Shown: piece after piece, positions 23,901 through 34,905 of the stretch
Numbering within the stretch: the stretch's first letter is position 1
Layout: every line of letters starts with the position of its first letter
Origin: Sequoia sempervirens
Lineage: Eukaryota; Streptophyta; Pinopsida; Cupressales; Cupressaceae
Direction: 5' to 3'
Length of the DNA: 64,000 nt
NCBI GenBank assembly: GCA_007258455.2
Contig: VDFB02270651.1
Coordinates: forward strand, 489,312,711-489,376,710
The notes under the pieces: generated by a model
What the model saw: only the letters and a program-made list of their open reading frames with translations
Told to the model about the DNA's origin: nothing
Databases searched by the model: none
Position numbers and translations under genes: made by a program

Positions 23901-24427
23901 GAGAAAATCAGTGTGAAGATGAGTGAGCGACTGATTTGTTTTAAATCAAGATGATCAAACAATCAAGATTTAAACTCGAATAGTTAAGCATTAGTTCACT
24001 CACATGAGATTTCTATCAGCGATTAATGGTGATACGTTCCATTTCTTGTATTTTAAGAAGGAAGTTAGCTTGTTTCTTCACATAATCAAAATCATTCAAG
24101 AATTGAAGAGATAGCTGAGTTTGAGGGAATGTAGTGAAGAAATCCATCAAACAGTTATAGAAGGAAACAATAGTTGTTTCCATATAGGTAAGAAAGCAAT
24201 TAGGTCTTTATGTTAATTGCATTGAATTGAATTTTTCTAGGTTAATAGAAGGTCTAATAATTTTAAATGCTTAAGGTTCACTAGGTTTATCTTTTGTGCA
24301 TTTTGAAATTGGGCTAGGTGAGATTTGGTGAGGGTTTTTATTTTTGTAACTTGTCTCTTAAGAATATATACAGTAGACCCTTCTACGAATTAAAAATTGC
24401 AAACCCTAGTCTTGATACATTGTGAAA
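20941..24427. other. Non-coding LTR-like stretch
   Basis: No protein recognised. A TATA-like tttatataagg lies near 21260, typical of an LTR promoter. A short motif gggactcattcaccaytgatggc occurs near 22253 and 22364, with a weaker form near 23048. From about 21900 to 23500 the sequence has the ATG-rich look of old LTRs. I could not define ends or a partner. Confidence 0.35.
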
Positions 24428-25359
24428 ATGAGTGACCTCGAACCTAGAAAATCTAGTATAAGACCTAAAAGAAAACCCAAGTAGAAGAGGGTAAAGAAAC
24501 TTAATATCCAAGATGTTTCATCCAAAGTTAAGCCAGAAGCACTAGAAGCATCTAACCCTACGTTGGATACCCCTGCAACATCCATAAGGTCCAAGGGTGT
24601 GAAGAGAACTCAAGACAGATTCATGGAGGGTGCCTCTAGAGACATAAAGGAGGGTGGGTCACGAATTGTCAAGAGACCTATAGGGAAAGTTGTTGTAACA
24701 AGAAGATTAATTGACATGGCTATTGAAATTGGAGAACCAACCCAACCTTATAGTGAATGGCAGTTTTTTTTGTATGCCTTTAACATAAGGTATGCTAGGA
24801 GGCCAATTTTTTACTTATGGTGCCTTAACATAAGGAGACTAGTAGTGCCTAATGTGTTCGTGGAAGTGGATGTAATGATGGAATTACCTAAGCATTATGA
24901 TCCCAAAGATAGGAAGATCAAGAGTGAGAATGGCACTTTGATCCTTGAGATAATGAGGGATAAAATCGTGGAGGTATCTAGGTTGAACCCTAATTATACA
25001 GTCGACATCAAGCATGTGGATTCTTTTGGTGAGTATGAGTAAACAAATTTGCATTCAGGAATAGATTGCTTGTAAGGCATATGAAGAATTGCAAGGAAAG
25101 ATTCAACCCTAAGGATATAGGGCCCTTTGAGTGTGAAGAACTTTTTGACTATTTCAAGAACACATATTATTGTTTGAATCAAGTTTTGGCTTGTAGTTTT
25201 GATGCTAGGATAGGTACTGACTTGTTGGTGATGGTGACAGACATATAGAGTCCAAATTTGAAGAAAGGTTTTGATTATGCTGCTTACTTTCCACAGTTTG
25301 AGGCTCATTTTGGTAAATTGATTAATTTAAGTCATTTTAATATTTTATTATCTTTTTGA
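24428..25359 (+). pseudogene. Unidentified decayed ORF
   Basis: Starts with MSDLEPRKSSIRPKRKPK, a very basic N-terminus, then a stop, then an open stretch to 25042. That stretch contains SEWQFFLYAFNIRYARRPIF, LVVPNVFVEVDVMMELPKHY and SRLNPNYTVDIKHVDSFGEY. After one frame change it continues as LLVRHMKNCKERFNPKDIGP, FECEELFDYFKNTYYCLNQV and then FDYAAYFPQFEAHFGKLIN. I do not recognise the family. Composition and context (between LTR-like regions) suggest a retroelement-borne ORF, but there is no diagnostic motif. Confidence 0.45.
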
Positions 25360-25599
25360 GGCCCCATGGCCTAGTCTAATGACTTAATGATGTTTTAAAA
25401 GGTGGGATTTTGAGTGGGATGCCTCGTGAGGAGTACTTTAATATTTTTATAATGTTTATTATGCCCATTTACCTTGGATGCCTAGGAATGAGGGAGAATA
25501 AAGTATAGTTTAAAATAAAATATTTCAAATGTATTTGGGCATCCATTCTTGGAGGGAAAAGGAGGAATTCAAAGAGTCGCCTCAAATTACTATTTATAC

Positions 25600-25665
25600 A
25601 AGCCTTTGCTCCATCATTTGGCATCCAAGAATAGAAATGGATGCCAAATGATGGAGCAAAGGCTT
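25600..25665. repeat. Perfect 27-bp hairpin
   Basis: The left arm 25600-25626 and right arm 25639-25665 are exact reverse complements over 27 bases with a 12-nt loop. The core word is CCATCATTTGGCATCC. A related piece, gggcatccattcttgg, lies about 60 bp upstream and resembles the loop side of the hairpin. Confidence 0.9.
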
Positions 25666-25669
25666 CGAG

Positions 25670-26720
25670 GAATGCATACCTCCTAGAAAATTATCAGTTT
25701 TTGTGTTTGAAAGATAACACCTAACTGAGTGTGACTACTTCTTCAATTCAGAGTTGTAGATTGAGCTTCACAGTGGAAGATTTTGATGTTATTTTTAGTT
25801 TTGTAGTTTTTGGTTCATATATGGTTGCAGGTGATTTTCATTCATAGCTTCTTATGAAATTTTTTAATAATTCTAGGTGTTTTCTTTAATTACTCCCATG
25901 CTCTAGGTGCCTCATTGTACAAATTTCCATATTTTATCTTTGAGAGGCTGAATTTAAAGTCAAGGTCAACCTCCCTCATAGGTCATCCCTTATTCATGCT
26001 TGATTTGGAATTCATGTTGGGTAGTTTAGAGCTATTTGTGTCTTGATTTCTAATGTTTCTTGGTCATCTAGAATTAGTGGATGTTTTGCTTCAGTTTCAT
26101 ATGATTCAAAGATGTGTGGTTGAAGATATAAGCAATTTGATGTTATCTTAGATTGTTGGTTTGTCTTTTAGTTTTTTTGTTTTTGTATATCAGACTTGAT
26201 TATTTCAGTCTCATGCTATATTTCCTTGATGTTTCTATTCATAATTTTAATTAGAAATATTATAAATCATTTGGATTGAAGTTAGAGCTAAAATATTCAT
26301 TGAATCATTGTAAAAGAAGGCATATTGTAATGTTGGTTCAATAATACTGAACAACTATTTTACTTTCAATATTTTATATCTTTGTAATTTACCACTCTCA
26401 TTGAATAAGTGGTTGAGTGTTTACTTTCACTATTAGTTGTAGTTCTTGCTACTGGAGAATAAGTGGTCGAGCCTTAATGGTCAGTTATCTACCTACTTTA
26501 CATTCAAAATGGTTAGCTAGCTGCCTACAACAATGTTCTTTTCATTTCCAATTTATAGCTAATGATCACCTTGCACTGTATGCTCTCACCTCACCCACAT
26601 CAGGAACTTGGTGATCAGAAAGTGAAGGGTTCCCTTTCAGCTAGTTTAATTATTGTGCTAACCTTAACGGGTGCAATTTGTATGTGAAAATTTCAAAAAA
26701 TAAATTAAGGGGGCTATTTC
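25670..26720. other. LTR-like non-coding stretch
   Basis: T-rich, no protein recognised. Its right end is followed by a primer-binding site, so the right part is probably an LTR read on the plus strand. The left end is not defined. Confidence 0.4.
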
Positions 26721-26722
26721 AG

Positions 26723-26734
26723 TGGTATTAGAGC
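26723..26734 (+). promoter_or_regulatory. Primer-binding site, initiator-tRNA-Met type
   Basis: TGGTATTAGAGC differs by one base from TGGTATCAGAGC, the common plant retroelement site matching the 3' end of initiator tRNA-Met. It lies 44 bp before a gag start codon. Confidence 0.75.
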
Positions 26735-26777
26735 CCAAGTTCCTACCATCCTATGAAAAACAAAGCTCAGTTATTAG

Positions 26778-28530
26778 ATGAGTGACAGAGAAGTCAGATA
26801 CTACACTAGAGGTCAAGAAAGAGTCCAATATAAGAATCCACAAGTTCTAGATGCAAAGACATTTTTAGAGGCTTTGAGAGAGAGTGGTAAAGCGGTTGAG
26901 ACCATGGCAGAAGGAAGTAGAGTTTCAATTGAGGAAAGAGAAGCTAGAGCCAAATGAAAGTTTGAAACCATGTTGGACATGATCTCACACTTGCTATCTA
27001 AGATGGATCAACATGTGACTCAAAATCAGTCCCAACCTCAATAGAATTATGTTGGAGATAACAGTGCTTCAGAAACAATTGGAAGAGATAGAACTATTGG
27101 CCAGCATGTTGCAACTACTAGAGGATCAACCTCTAGACCTCTCATTCTGAACTTCATTCCAAGAGAAGAACCGCCAACTGAAGCTAAGATATCTTTGGTA
27201 GATGAAATGAGAAACAACTACATGGAGTATGCCTCACTACCAGCAGATATTCGTGATGCCATATCATTGGATCAATATATGAATCAAAAGAAGAGAAAAT
27301 GAGGGAGAAGAAATGACTATCATGCTCCTATGGCTCCTAGGACATATTATCATCAAGCCCTTGGTAAAGTTACCTTGGATCATTTTGATTGGAGTGATAA
27401 GTATTTGGAAAGGTCATGGGTGCAAAAGCTTGATAACTACCTCTCGCTTAGACCAATGCCTAAAGAAGATGCCATCAAATTTTCCACCTTACATTTGGAT
27501 GGATCTGCTCATGAAAGGTGGTATCATGGGTTGGTCACTCTTGGCCATAATATCATTCATACCTATGAGGAGTTCATAAAAAAGTTGATGGAAAGATTTG
27601 ATACCAAGGATCTTGAAGTTAGATTTCGTGAGTTGGCGCAGCTGAAGCAACATGGTTCACTTGACTCATATGTTGTTGATTTTCAAAGGTTGTCAGTGAT
27701 GGTGCCCAACATCATAGAAAGGAGGCTTGTAGTGTTGTGTACTGAAGGATTGATGGAACCATTGAAGGGTTGGGTCAAAGCCTTTGATCCACCAAATCTT
27801 GATGAAGCAATCAAGAAATCAAGGAGCATGGAGTTGTCAGCCCCAAGACCAAAATTTCAGTCCAAATCCTTTAGCCACAAAAAGGATAAGAAGCATTTTT
27901 CAAATTAGCCTAAGAAGTTGCCTCAGAAGATGATTGATGAGCTTCGTGAGTAGTTAATAAAAGATGTAGTTTGTTATACATGTCGTGAGCCTTGGTTGAA
28001 AGGTCATAAATGCTATGTAAAGGGAAAATCACATCACATGGAAGTTTATTCGGATTTTGGATTAGAATTTGATATGTTTGATCATCAGTATGAATCAATA
28101 GGTAGTGATGAAGAAGAAGCTCTAGAAAAGAAACCAAAAGATAATGGAGGAGGGAGTGCTTTGGTACGACTCTCAATCTTTCAAAAGAATGAGTCTTTTC
28201 GAGTTCGTGGAGTGATTGGTTAGCAGCGAATTGTTGTTCTAATTGATATTGGAGCAACTCATAACTTCATAAACAAAGGTTTGGTTGCAAAGAGAGGCCT
28301 CAAGATGGAGGATTTTGAAGGCTTCAAAGTGATGGTGGCCAATGGATTCACATTGTATTGCAATAGAAGAATTCCCAAGCTCTCCATGTAGTTGGGAAAT
28401 TATGAAGTGAAGGATGATTTTTATGTTGTTGGAATTGGTGATACCAATGCGGTGCTTGGAATACAATGGTTGCGATCTCTTAGTGAGATTAGCTTGAATC
28501 TGCAAACAAACTGTTCATTCGTTGCTGTAG
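26778..28530 (+). pseudogene. Ty3/gypsy gag-protease remnant
   Basis: Begins MSDREVRYYTRGQERVQ at the first ATG after the primer-binding site. The capsid-like part reads YHQALGKVTLDHFDWSDKYL, DAIKFSTLHLDGSAHERWYH and LAQLKQHGSLDSYVVDFQRL. A degenerate zinc knuckle, CYTCREPWLKGHKC, lies near 27973. The protease reads VVLIDIGATHNFINKGLV (D-I-G in place of D-S/T-G), then TNAVLGIQWLRSLSEISLNL. Stops interrupt it at several points. It is cut at 28532 by the first 1-kb inverted-repeat element. No RT of this lineage follows, so only the 5' part of the element is here. Confidence 0.8.
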
Positions 28531-28532
28531 GT

Positions 28533-29529
28533 GGGTGATCCCACAATAGTGGTTTACAATTTTTGGCCAAACCAGACACTGAAATTATTATTTTTAACTA
28601 AATCTTCATATTCGGGCACCTATAGCGGCTAAACCGTGAGGAATTTGAAGATGATGCAAACTAGAGTCTCACCACATTTTGTCTGTAGATTCTAAAAATA
28701 TTTTTTTCAAAATTTTGGGAATCATATTGTACTTCTTTTACCATCTCCCACAAAAACTGGCTTTTTTCAGAGAACAACATTTTAAAAAAGTGATGCACAC
28801 CATATAACACAACTTTTTTTCCATGAAGGATAAAGTTCTAATTCTTTCGAATTTAGATTTGTAACTCCGATATCTAGTGCTTCCACTTGGTTAGATTGTT
28901 TTTTATTGAATATTTTTTCCTTAATCAAGTTTTGAGGTCAAACCAATTACAATTTAGACATATCGCGACCGTATAACGCGTAACTTTTTTTGTATATATC
29001 GAAATTCAATGTTTTTTTTGTTGGATCAAGGACTTCAATATCTGATGTACTCATATTTTTCAATTTTTTTTTGATAATCTGCTATTTTTCCACATGTGTA
29101 GAACAAAGACTTTATTTTTGATGAAAAACCTATGTTTAATAAAACTAAAAAAAAAACATAATAAAACCAAAACATATTAAAATTATATTTGATCAATAGC
29201 TCGTTCCGAGGACTACCTAATTCTAGTTGGGTTTGTGAAGATTCCTCCATTTTCATCCTTAATCCGAGCTCCAAAGTGCCAAAATTTAGGTTTTTTTGTG
29301 TCTTGTGGGGGGGGATGAGGATAAGGTGGGTTCAAGTGAACCTATCGGGGTTCGATCGAACCCCTTTGCTATGCATTTTTTTTGGTTTTTTGGAAGTCAA
29401 AATTCAAAGGGGTTCGATCGAACTAGTAAGTTTGTACGAACCCCCAAAATCACTTTTTTTGCTTTGGGGTTGGTTTTTGTGAGTTTTCCTTCCTCACTTG
29501 AATTGTAAACCACTATTGTGGCTTCACCC
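28533..29529 (+). mobile_element. 1-kb inverted-repeat element, copy 1 (complete)
   Basis: The left end starts GGGTGATCCCACAATAGTGG and the reverse complement of the right end starts GGGTGAAGCCACAATAGTGG; the match continues through TTTACAATT, 27 of 29 bases. It is flanked by AGGT at 28529-28532 and 29530-29533. 997 bp, no protein recognised, so non-autonomous. The inner CCACAATAGTGG is itself a small palindrome. Near the right end are four GTTCGATCGAAC-like palindromes (29329, 29349, 29411, 29429). The 4-bp duplication does not fit the usual plant PIF, CACTA, hAT or Mutator sizes. Confidence 0.85.
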
Positions 29530-29533
29530 AGGT

Positions 29534-29815
29534 ACAATTTGTTAAAGGGTCAGCCAGATCCTTAAAGAATTTTGTCTATTTACATCTGATAGGAATGTAT
29601 CTGTTTGTTTTAATGTTTGTGATAAAATGACACAAGAGTATCATATAAACATTGTCAGGATCACCCTCCTAGGCTTCATAGAGCTCGAAGAGTAGAGGTC
29701 TAGCCTAGAAAGCTAGTACATTTTTGTTGTCCAATCCTTACCTTTGATTATCATTAGATTCTGGTAGATTCATAGGAAAATGGTAAGATTTAGTTTGGTT
29801 CTAAAAAATTAACCA
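29534..29815 (+). repeat. Dispersed repeat / possible LTR piece, copy B
   Basis: Matches 12258-12554. It lies directly between the first inverted-repeat element and the chromovirus gag, so it may be a remnant of the gag-protease element or part of an LTR. Both copies diverge after aaccaacaa. Confidence 0.6.
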
Positions 29816-29821
29816 ACAAGA

Positions 29822-31440
29822 TCCAAGCCCAAGATAAAGGTTCCAACCTATTCAAGAAGCCACATTAGAGAGGAGCTCATTGATTGGATCAATGAACTTG
29901 ATAAATATTTTAAATACAAAAAAGTGATAGAGGAGAAATGATTCAATTTTGGTTATACAAGACTCAAGTACCACACTCCTATGTGGTGGGATATGTTTCA
30001 TCAAAAAGAAGAAAGAAGAATAAAGAAAATATATCTTCTTGGGATAAAATGGTTTCCAAGATAAAAGCTAAGTTCCTTCCTAGAGACTACTAGACTTGGG
30101 TGATCCCATAATAGTGGTTTACAATTTTTGGCCAAACTGGACACTGAAATTATTATTTTTAACTGAATCTTCACATTCGGGCACCTATAGCGGCTAAACT
30201 GTGAGGAATTTGAAGATGGTGCAAACTAGAGTCTCATCAAATTTTGTCTGTAGATTCTAAAAAATATTTTTTTCAAAATTTTGGAATCAAATTGCACTTC
30301 TTTTCCATCTCCCATGAAAATTGATTTTTTTGAGAAAACAACATTTTAAAAGTGACGCACCGTGATTACGCATAACTTTTTTCCATGAAGGATAAAATTC
30401 TAATTCTTTCAAATTTAGATTTGTAACTCTGATATCTAGTGCTTCACTTGGTTAGATAGTTTTAATTGAATATTTTTCCTTAATCAAGTTTCAAAGTCAA
30501 AGCGAATTACAATTCGGCATCGCGACCATATGTGTAACTTTTTTTTTTGTATTTGTCAATTTTTTTTATTTTTATTTTGTTGGATCAAGGACTTCAATAT
30601 CTGGTGCACTCATATTTTTCAAAAAAAAAATTTGATAATCTTCTATTTTTCCACATGTGAAGAACAAAGAAATTCATTTTCGATGAAAAACCTATGTTTA
30701 ATAAAACTTAAAAAACAAATACATAACAAGACCAAAACATATTAAAATTATATTCATTGGATAGCTTGTTTTGAGGAATACCATAATAATTTCAAATAAA
30801 TTTTAAATGAATTCATTTGATCCCCCAAAAGCTAAATCAAAAGTGATTTTTTATCAACATTTTGATAGGTGTAAAGGAGACACATTGATAGGTATGGTTT
30901 AAAACTAGCGAGGTTCTATCCAAGGGGGTTTGATCTAAGGTGATTTGATCAAACCCTCTTGAATTGGAATCCTTAAAATGGAACTTTTTACGGCTTAAAT
31001 CATTATATTTTGTAAAAATATGTGATTTCAGCTAAAATTCGTTCCTCTCAGGAATTGTAAACCACTATTATGACAACACCCACTTCCTATTTAAATATTA
31101 TAAAAAATTAAGCAAAAATAGATGAGTGTGAAAGAATACACAAAGGTTTTATACAAGCTTGTGATTTGATTAGAGCATAGTGAAGAGGATATGGAGAAGG
31201 TAGCTAGGTACCTAAATGGATTTAGATATATTTTGTAAGATGAATTAAGTCTTCTATCACCTAGGACTCTTGAGGAAGCGTATCAATTTTCTATTAAATA
31301 AGAGGAGAAGCTTATGAGAAAGAAAAAATAGTAAGGAAGAGGTAGAGGAAGAGGAGAAAGAGGAAGAGGGAAACACTCTAATAGAGGAAAAAAATATAAT
31401 CAAGGTGAAGAAGTAGGCATTTCTAGTGGGTAAGTTAATC
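29822..31440 (+). pseudogene. Chromovirus gag, split by an inverted-repeat element
   Basis: The left part reads REELIDWINELDKYFKYKKV, then FNFGYTRLKYHTPMWWD and KAKFLPRDY, typical gag capsid text. It is broken at 30097 by the second 1-kb element and resumes at 31086 (SYLNIIKN), then TKVLYKLVI-LEHSEEDMEK, ARYLNGFRYIL, LSPRTLEEAYQFSIK, and an Arg/Gly-rich stretch (GRGRGRGERGRGK). With the insertion and one ACTT removed, the sequence joins as the usual FLP..Y..L segment. Several stops remain. Confidence 0.75.
30098..31081 (+). mobile_element. 1-kb inverted-repeat element, copy 2 (complete)
   Basis: Starts GGGTGATCCCATAATAGTGG and ends (reverse complement) GGGTGTTGTCATAATAGTGG, both continuing TTTACAATT. 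Flanked by ACTT at 30094-30097 and 31082-31085. 984 bp, closely similar to copy 1 over the left two thirds. Its right-end GTTCGA-type motifs are decayed (for example tttgatcaaac near 30945). No ORF of note. Confidence 0.85.
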
Positions 31441-32260
31441 TAGAGAGGAGGTTTGCAAAATAGAGGAGGGAGACCATTTGATAGAGAAGGTTACCAAGGA
31501 ATGGGAAGAGGCTTTCTAGGAAAGTCCTTTAAGTGTAACAAGTTTGGTCACAAAAGTTGGGAGTGTTTTGAAATTACACAAGAATGCCACACAAGGCTTG
31601 AGAGGAGTAATCATATTGTGCAAGTAGATCAAGATAGTGTGGGGTCACCTTATCATCACTTAAAAGAACTTGAGATTGGAGAGTCTTTGCTGTTCAAAAG
31701 AGTACTATTAAAGCCACCAAAAGAGAGTCAATAACTGGTACAAAGAAGAGCCTTATTCAAGATTAATTGTAAAGCTAAAGGTAAGAGCTAAAAAATTATT
31801 ATTGATAGTGGTAGTATAGATAATCTTGTCTCAAATGAAATGGTTAACAAGCTAGGTCTTACTAGAATAAAACATACTAATCCATATCAAGTTTCTTGGC
31901 TACAAAAGGGACATCAGTTCTTGATAGATGAGTAGGCCTTAGTAAAGTTTTAGATAGACAATTAAAAGGGCATTATTATGTGTGACATTATGCCCATGGA
32001 TGTCTTCCATGTACTTCTTGGTAGGCCTTGTAAATTTGACAAGAGAGCCATACATGATGGAAGAAACAATACTTTACAAAAGGATGGACAAAAACATACA
32101 TTGTTTCCTTTGAGAGGAGAAGAAGGAAATGATAAGAGAAACAAAAGCAACAAGGTTGTGTTGATGAGTGGAAAAGAAGTTTTGTACGATATGAAGAAGG
32201 AAGAAGTGGGTATGCATTGGTACTCAAGCCTAAGGTTGCTCTTACCTCTACTAAGCTGGA
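31441..32260 (+). pseudogene. Chromovirus nucleocapsid and protease
   Basis: Zinc knuckle CNKFGHKSWEC near 31538, a shortened C-X2-C-X4-H-X4-C with one position lost. The protease follows: IIIDSGSIDNLVSNEMVNKL keeps the D-S-G triad, then CDIMPMDVFHVLLGRPCKFD and AIHDGRNNTLQKDGQKHTLF, the usual chromovirus C-terminal protease text. Stops occur between the pieces. Confidence 0.8.
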
Positions 32261-33000
32261 TGATTTTCTGAATGAGATACATGGCATATTGAAAGAGAAC
32301 ATGGAGAGTCTTGGCCTGTGTGTTGTACCAACTGTCCTTGTACCCAAGAAATAAGGTGATTGGAGAATGTGTAGGACTCTAGAGAAATCAATAAGATTAC
32401 CATTAGGTACAGGTTTCCTATTCCAAGGATGGATAATTTAATGGATTTTTTGTGTGATTCTATGTATTTTTCAAAGATAGCCTTCAAAAGTGGCTACCAT
32501 CAAATTAAGATCAAACCTGGGAATGAGTGGAAGAAAACATTTAAGAATAATGATGGTCTCTATAAATGGTTGGTTACGCCCTTTGGGATTACAAATGTAC
32601 CTAGTACTTTTATGAGGCTTATGAATGAAGTCTTGAAACCATTCTTGGGGAAGCTTGTGATAGTTTATTTGGATGATATATTTGTTTTTAGTAGGTCTAA
32701 GGAAGAACACCTAGAACAATTAAGATTGGTTTGACATGGTTGGATGAGGAGAAGCTATTTGATCAACCTCAAGAAGTGTACCTTTATGAAGAATAAATTA
32801 GTCTATTTGGGTTTTGTGGTTTCCAAAGAGGGATTGAAGATGGACAAGGAGAAGGTTAAGACCATTGCCAATTGGGCAACAACTAGGAGTGCTTATGAGG
32901 CAAGACTTTTTCATGGACTTGCTAGTTTTTATAGAAAGTTTATCAAAAATTTTAGTAGCATAGTTACTCCTATACTTGACACTATAAAAGGACATAAAAA
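32261..33000 (+). pseudogene. Chromovirus reverse transcriptase
   Basis: Starts GILKENMESLGLCVVPTVLV, then the DWRMC segment in a disturbed frame, [77 protein letters not shown] and LKKCTFMKNKLVYLGFVVSK. The YLDD box is intact. At 32560-32600 the MPFGL motif is TPFGI. Frame changes near 32300-32430 and a stop near 32733 inactivate it. Confidence 0.85.
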
Positions 33001-34420
33001 TCAATTTGAATGGACTCAAGAGGCTGAAAATTATTTTAGATTTCTAAAAAAGAAAGTGATTGAACAACCTATACTTGTGTTACCTAATTTTAACAAAGTT
33101 TTTCGAGTGCAGTGTGATGCAAGTTGTTTATTTCAGTGAAAAATTAAATGATGCTTAGAAGAAGTATTCAACTTATGAACTTGATTTTTATGCATTAGTT
33201 CAATATTTTAAGAAGTGGAGGAACTACCTGATTTCCAAAAAGTTTTTTTTACATAGATAACCATGCACTTCAATTTATAAATAGCCAACATAAGCTAAAC
33301 CAAATAAATGCAAAGTGGGTTGAGTACCTTCAGATTTTTAATTTTTTGTTGAAACATAAGAGTGAGAAAGCAAACAAAGTTGTTGATGTGCTAAGTAGAA
33401 GTCTATTGCTATAGGAGATTCAGGAAAACAATGTTGGGTTTGAAAGCTTGAAGGAGTTGTATGAAAATGATGTAGATTTTAGAGATGCATATGAATCTTG
33501 TACTAGTCATATTAGTAGAGATAGAGGACCATGGACTGATTTTATGTTACAAGAGGGTTCATTATTCAAGTTCAATCAATTATGCATTCCTAGAGGGTCA
33601 ATGAGGGATAATTTCTTGAAGAAGAAGAATTGTGGAAGTCTAGTAGGACATTTTGGGAAAGAAAAAACTTACCTACAACTAAGTACACATTATTATTTTC
33701 CATGAATGTAGGAAGATGAAAATAGGTATGTGGAGAGATGTAGATTATACTGGCATGCAAAAACAAATAGTCAAAACACTAGTTTGTACCAACCAATACC
33801 TATGCCACATAGACCATCAGATTCAATGAGTATGAATTTTGTTGTAGGATTGCTTGGAACTCAAAGAGGCAATGATTCTATTTTCATATTTTTCAATAGA
33901 TTCGAGATAAAAAATGGTTCATTTCATTCCTTGCAAGAAGACTATTGATGCAACAATTATAGCTAACCTTTTTTTCAAAGTTGTGAGATTGCATGGTAAA
34001 CCTAGGAGAATAGTATTTGATAGAGACACAAAGTTTGTGGGTCACTTTTGGAGAATTATTTGGAAGAATTTTGGCACCCATATTAGTTTTATCTCAGCTA
34101 CAATCCCCAAATAGATGGTAAAAAAAAAGTGGTCAATATAAGTTTAAGTAATATGTTGAGGTGTCTTGTTGGAAACACACTTGGAAATTGGGATATGGCT
34201 TTAGCATAGGTTGAATTTGATTATAATGATTCTCCAAAAAGGAGTAGAGGTTTGATCCCATTATAAATTTTCTATGGTATGCATTTGAGGGGTGTATTTG
34301 AACTTAGAGATCTTGGTAATTTTGAGAGGAGAAGTGTAGATGGTGAGGAGTTCGCCACAATTATTCATGACCTTCATGAGGAGGTAAAATTGTAGATGAG
34401 GGGAGAAACCAACAATACAA
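33001..34420 (+). pseudogene. Chromovirus RNase H and integrase
   Basis: RNase H: FEWTQEAENYFRFLKKKVIE, VFRVQCDASCLFQ, then shifted pieces YELDFYALVQYFKKWRNYL and INAKWVEYLQIFNFLLKHKS. Integrase: the core start SDSMSMNFVVGLLGTQRGND has N where the first Asp belongs, and [15 protein letters not shown] keeps the second. The expected Glu near [12 protein letters not shown] is Lys. It is therefore catalytically dead as well as frame-broken. Confidence 0.8.
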
Positions 34421-34905
34421 GAAATATGTTGATAAGAAGCACAAAGAAGTGCATTTTTAGGTTGGTGATCTTGTTTTGGCTCATCTTAGTAAGGAGAGAT
34501 TTCTAAAAGGTGAATACAACAAAACTAAAAAAAAAGATTGGTCCTTGCAAGATTCTCAAAAAAAATTTCACCAGTGCTTATGAGATAGCTCTTCCTTCTG
34601 ATATGGGTATCTCACCCATCCTCAATGTGGTTGATATGTATTCCTAAAAAGGTGAGAAAACATATGGAACATTAGATACAAAGCTGATTCTAAGGTGGGA
34701 ACAACAAGTGACCAAGTTAGTTCTACTCGACATTGAGTGCATCTTGGAGAAGCAGTTGTTGAAGAAGACATGAGGTAAGGAATATTTCCAATACTTAGTT
34801 AAGTGCAAGGATCATCCTTTGGAGGATTCCACTTGGTTAACAACAATTGAGATATCCAAATATGGTCATAGTGTTGATGACCTCATGAGCAAGAGATCAT
34901 GATTT
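34421..34905 (+). pseudogene. Chromovirus integrase tail and chromodomain
   Basis: The integrase tail reads VGDLVLAHLSKERFLKGEYN and IGPCKILKK in shifted frames. The chromodomain follows near 34730: DIECILEKQLLKK, a stop, then GKEYFQYLVKCKDHPLEDST and WLTTIEISKYG. Chromodomains of this branch are thought to steer integration towards heterochromatin marks. The stop and upstream breaks make it non-functional. Confidence 0.75.

Larger units (their letters stand above)
29822..34905 (+). mobile_element. Decayed chromovirus (Ty3/gypsy with chromodomain)
   Basis: Order on the plus strand: gag, zinc knuckle, protease, RT, RNase H, integrase, chromodomain. All are interrupted. The chromodomain after integrase is the mark of the chromovirus branch. 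An inverted-repeat element (30098-31081) splits its gag. No LTRs could be identified. Confidence 0.82.
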
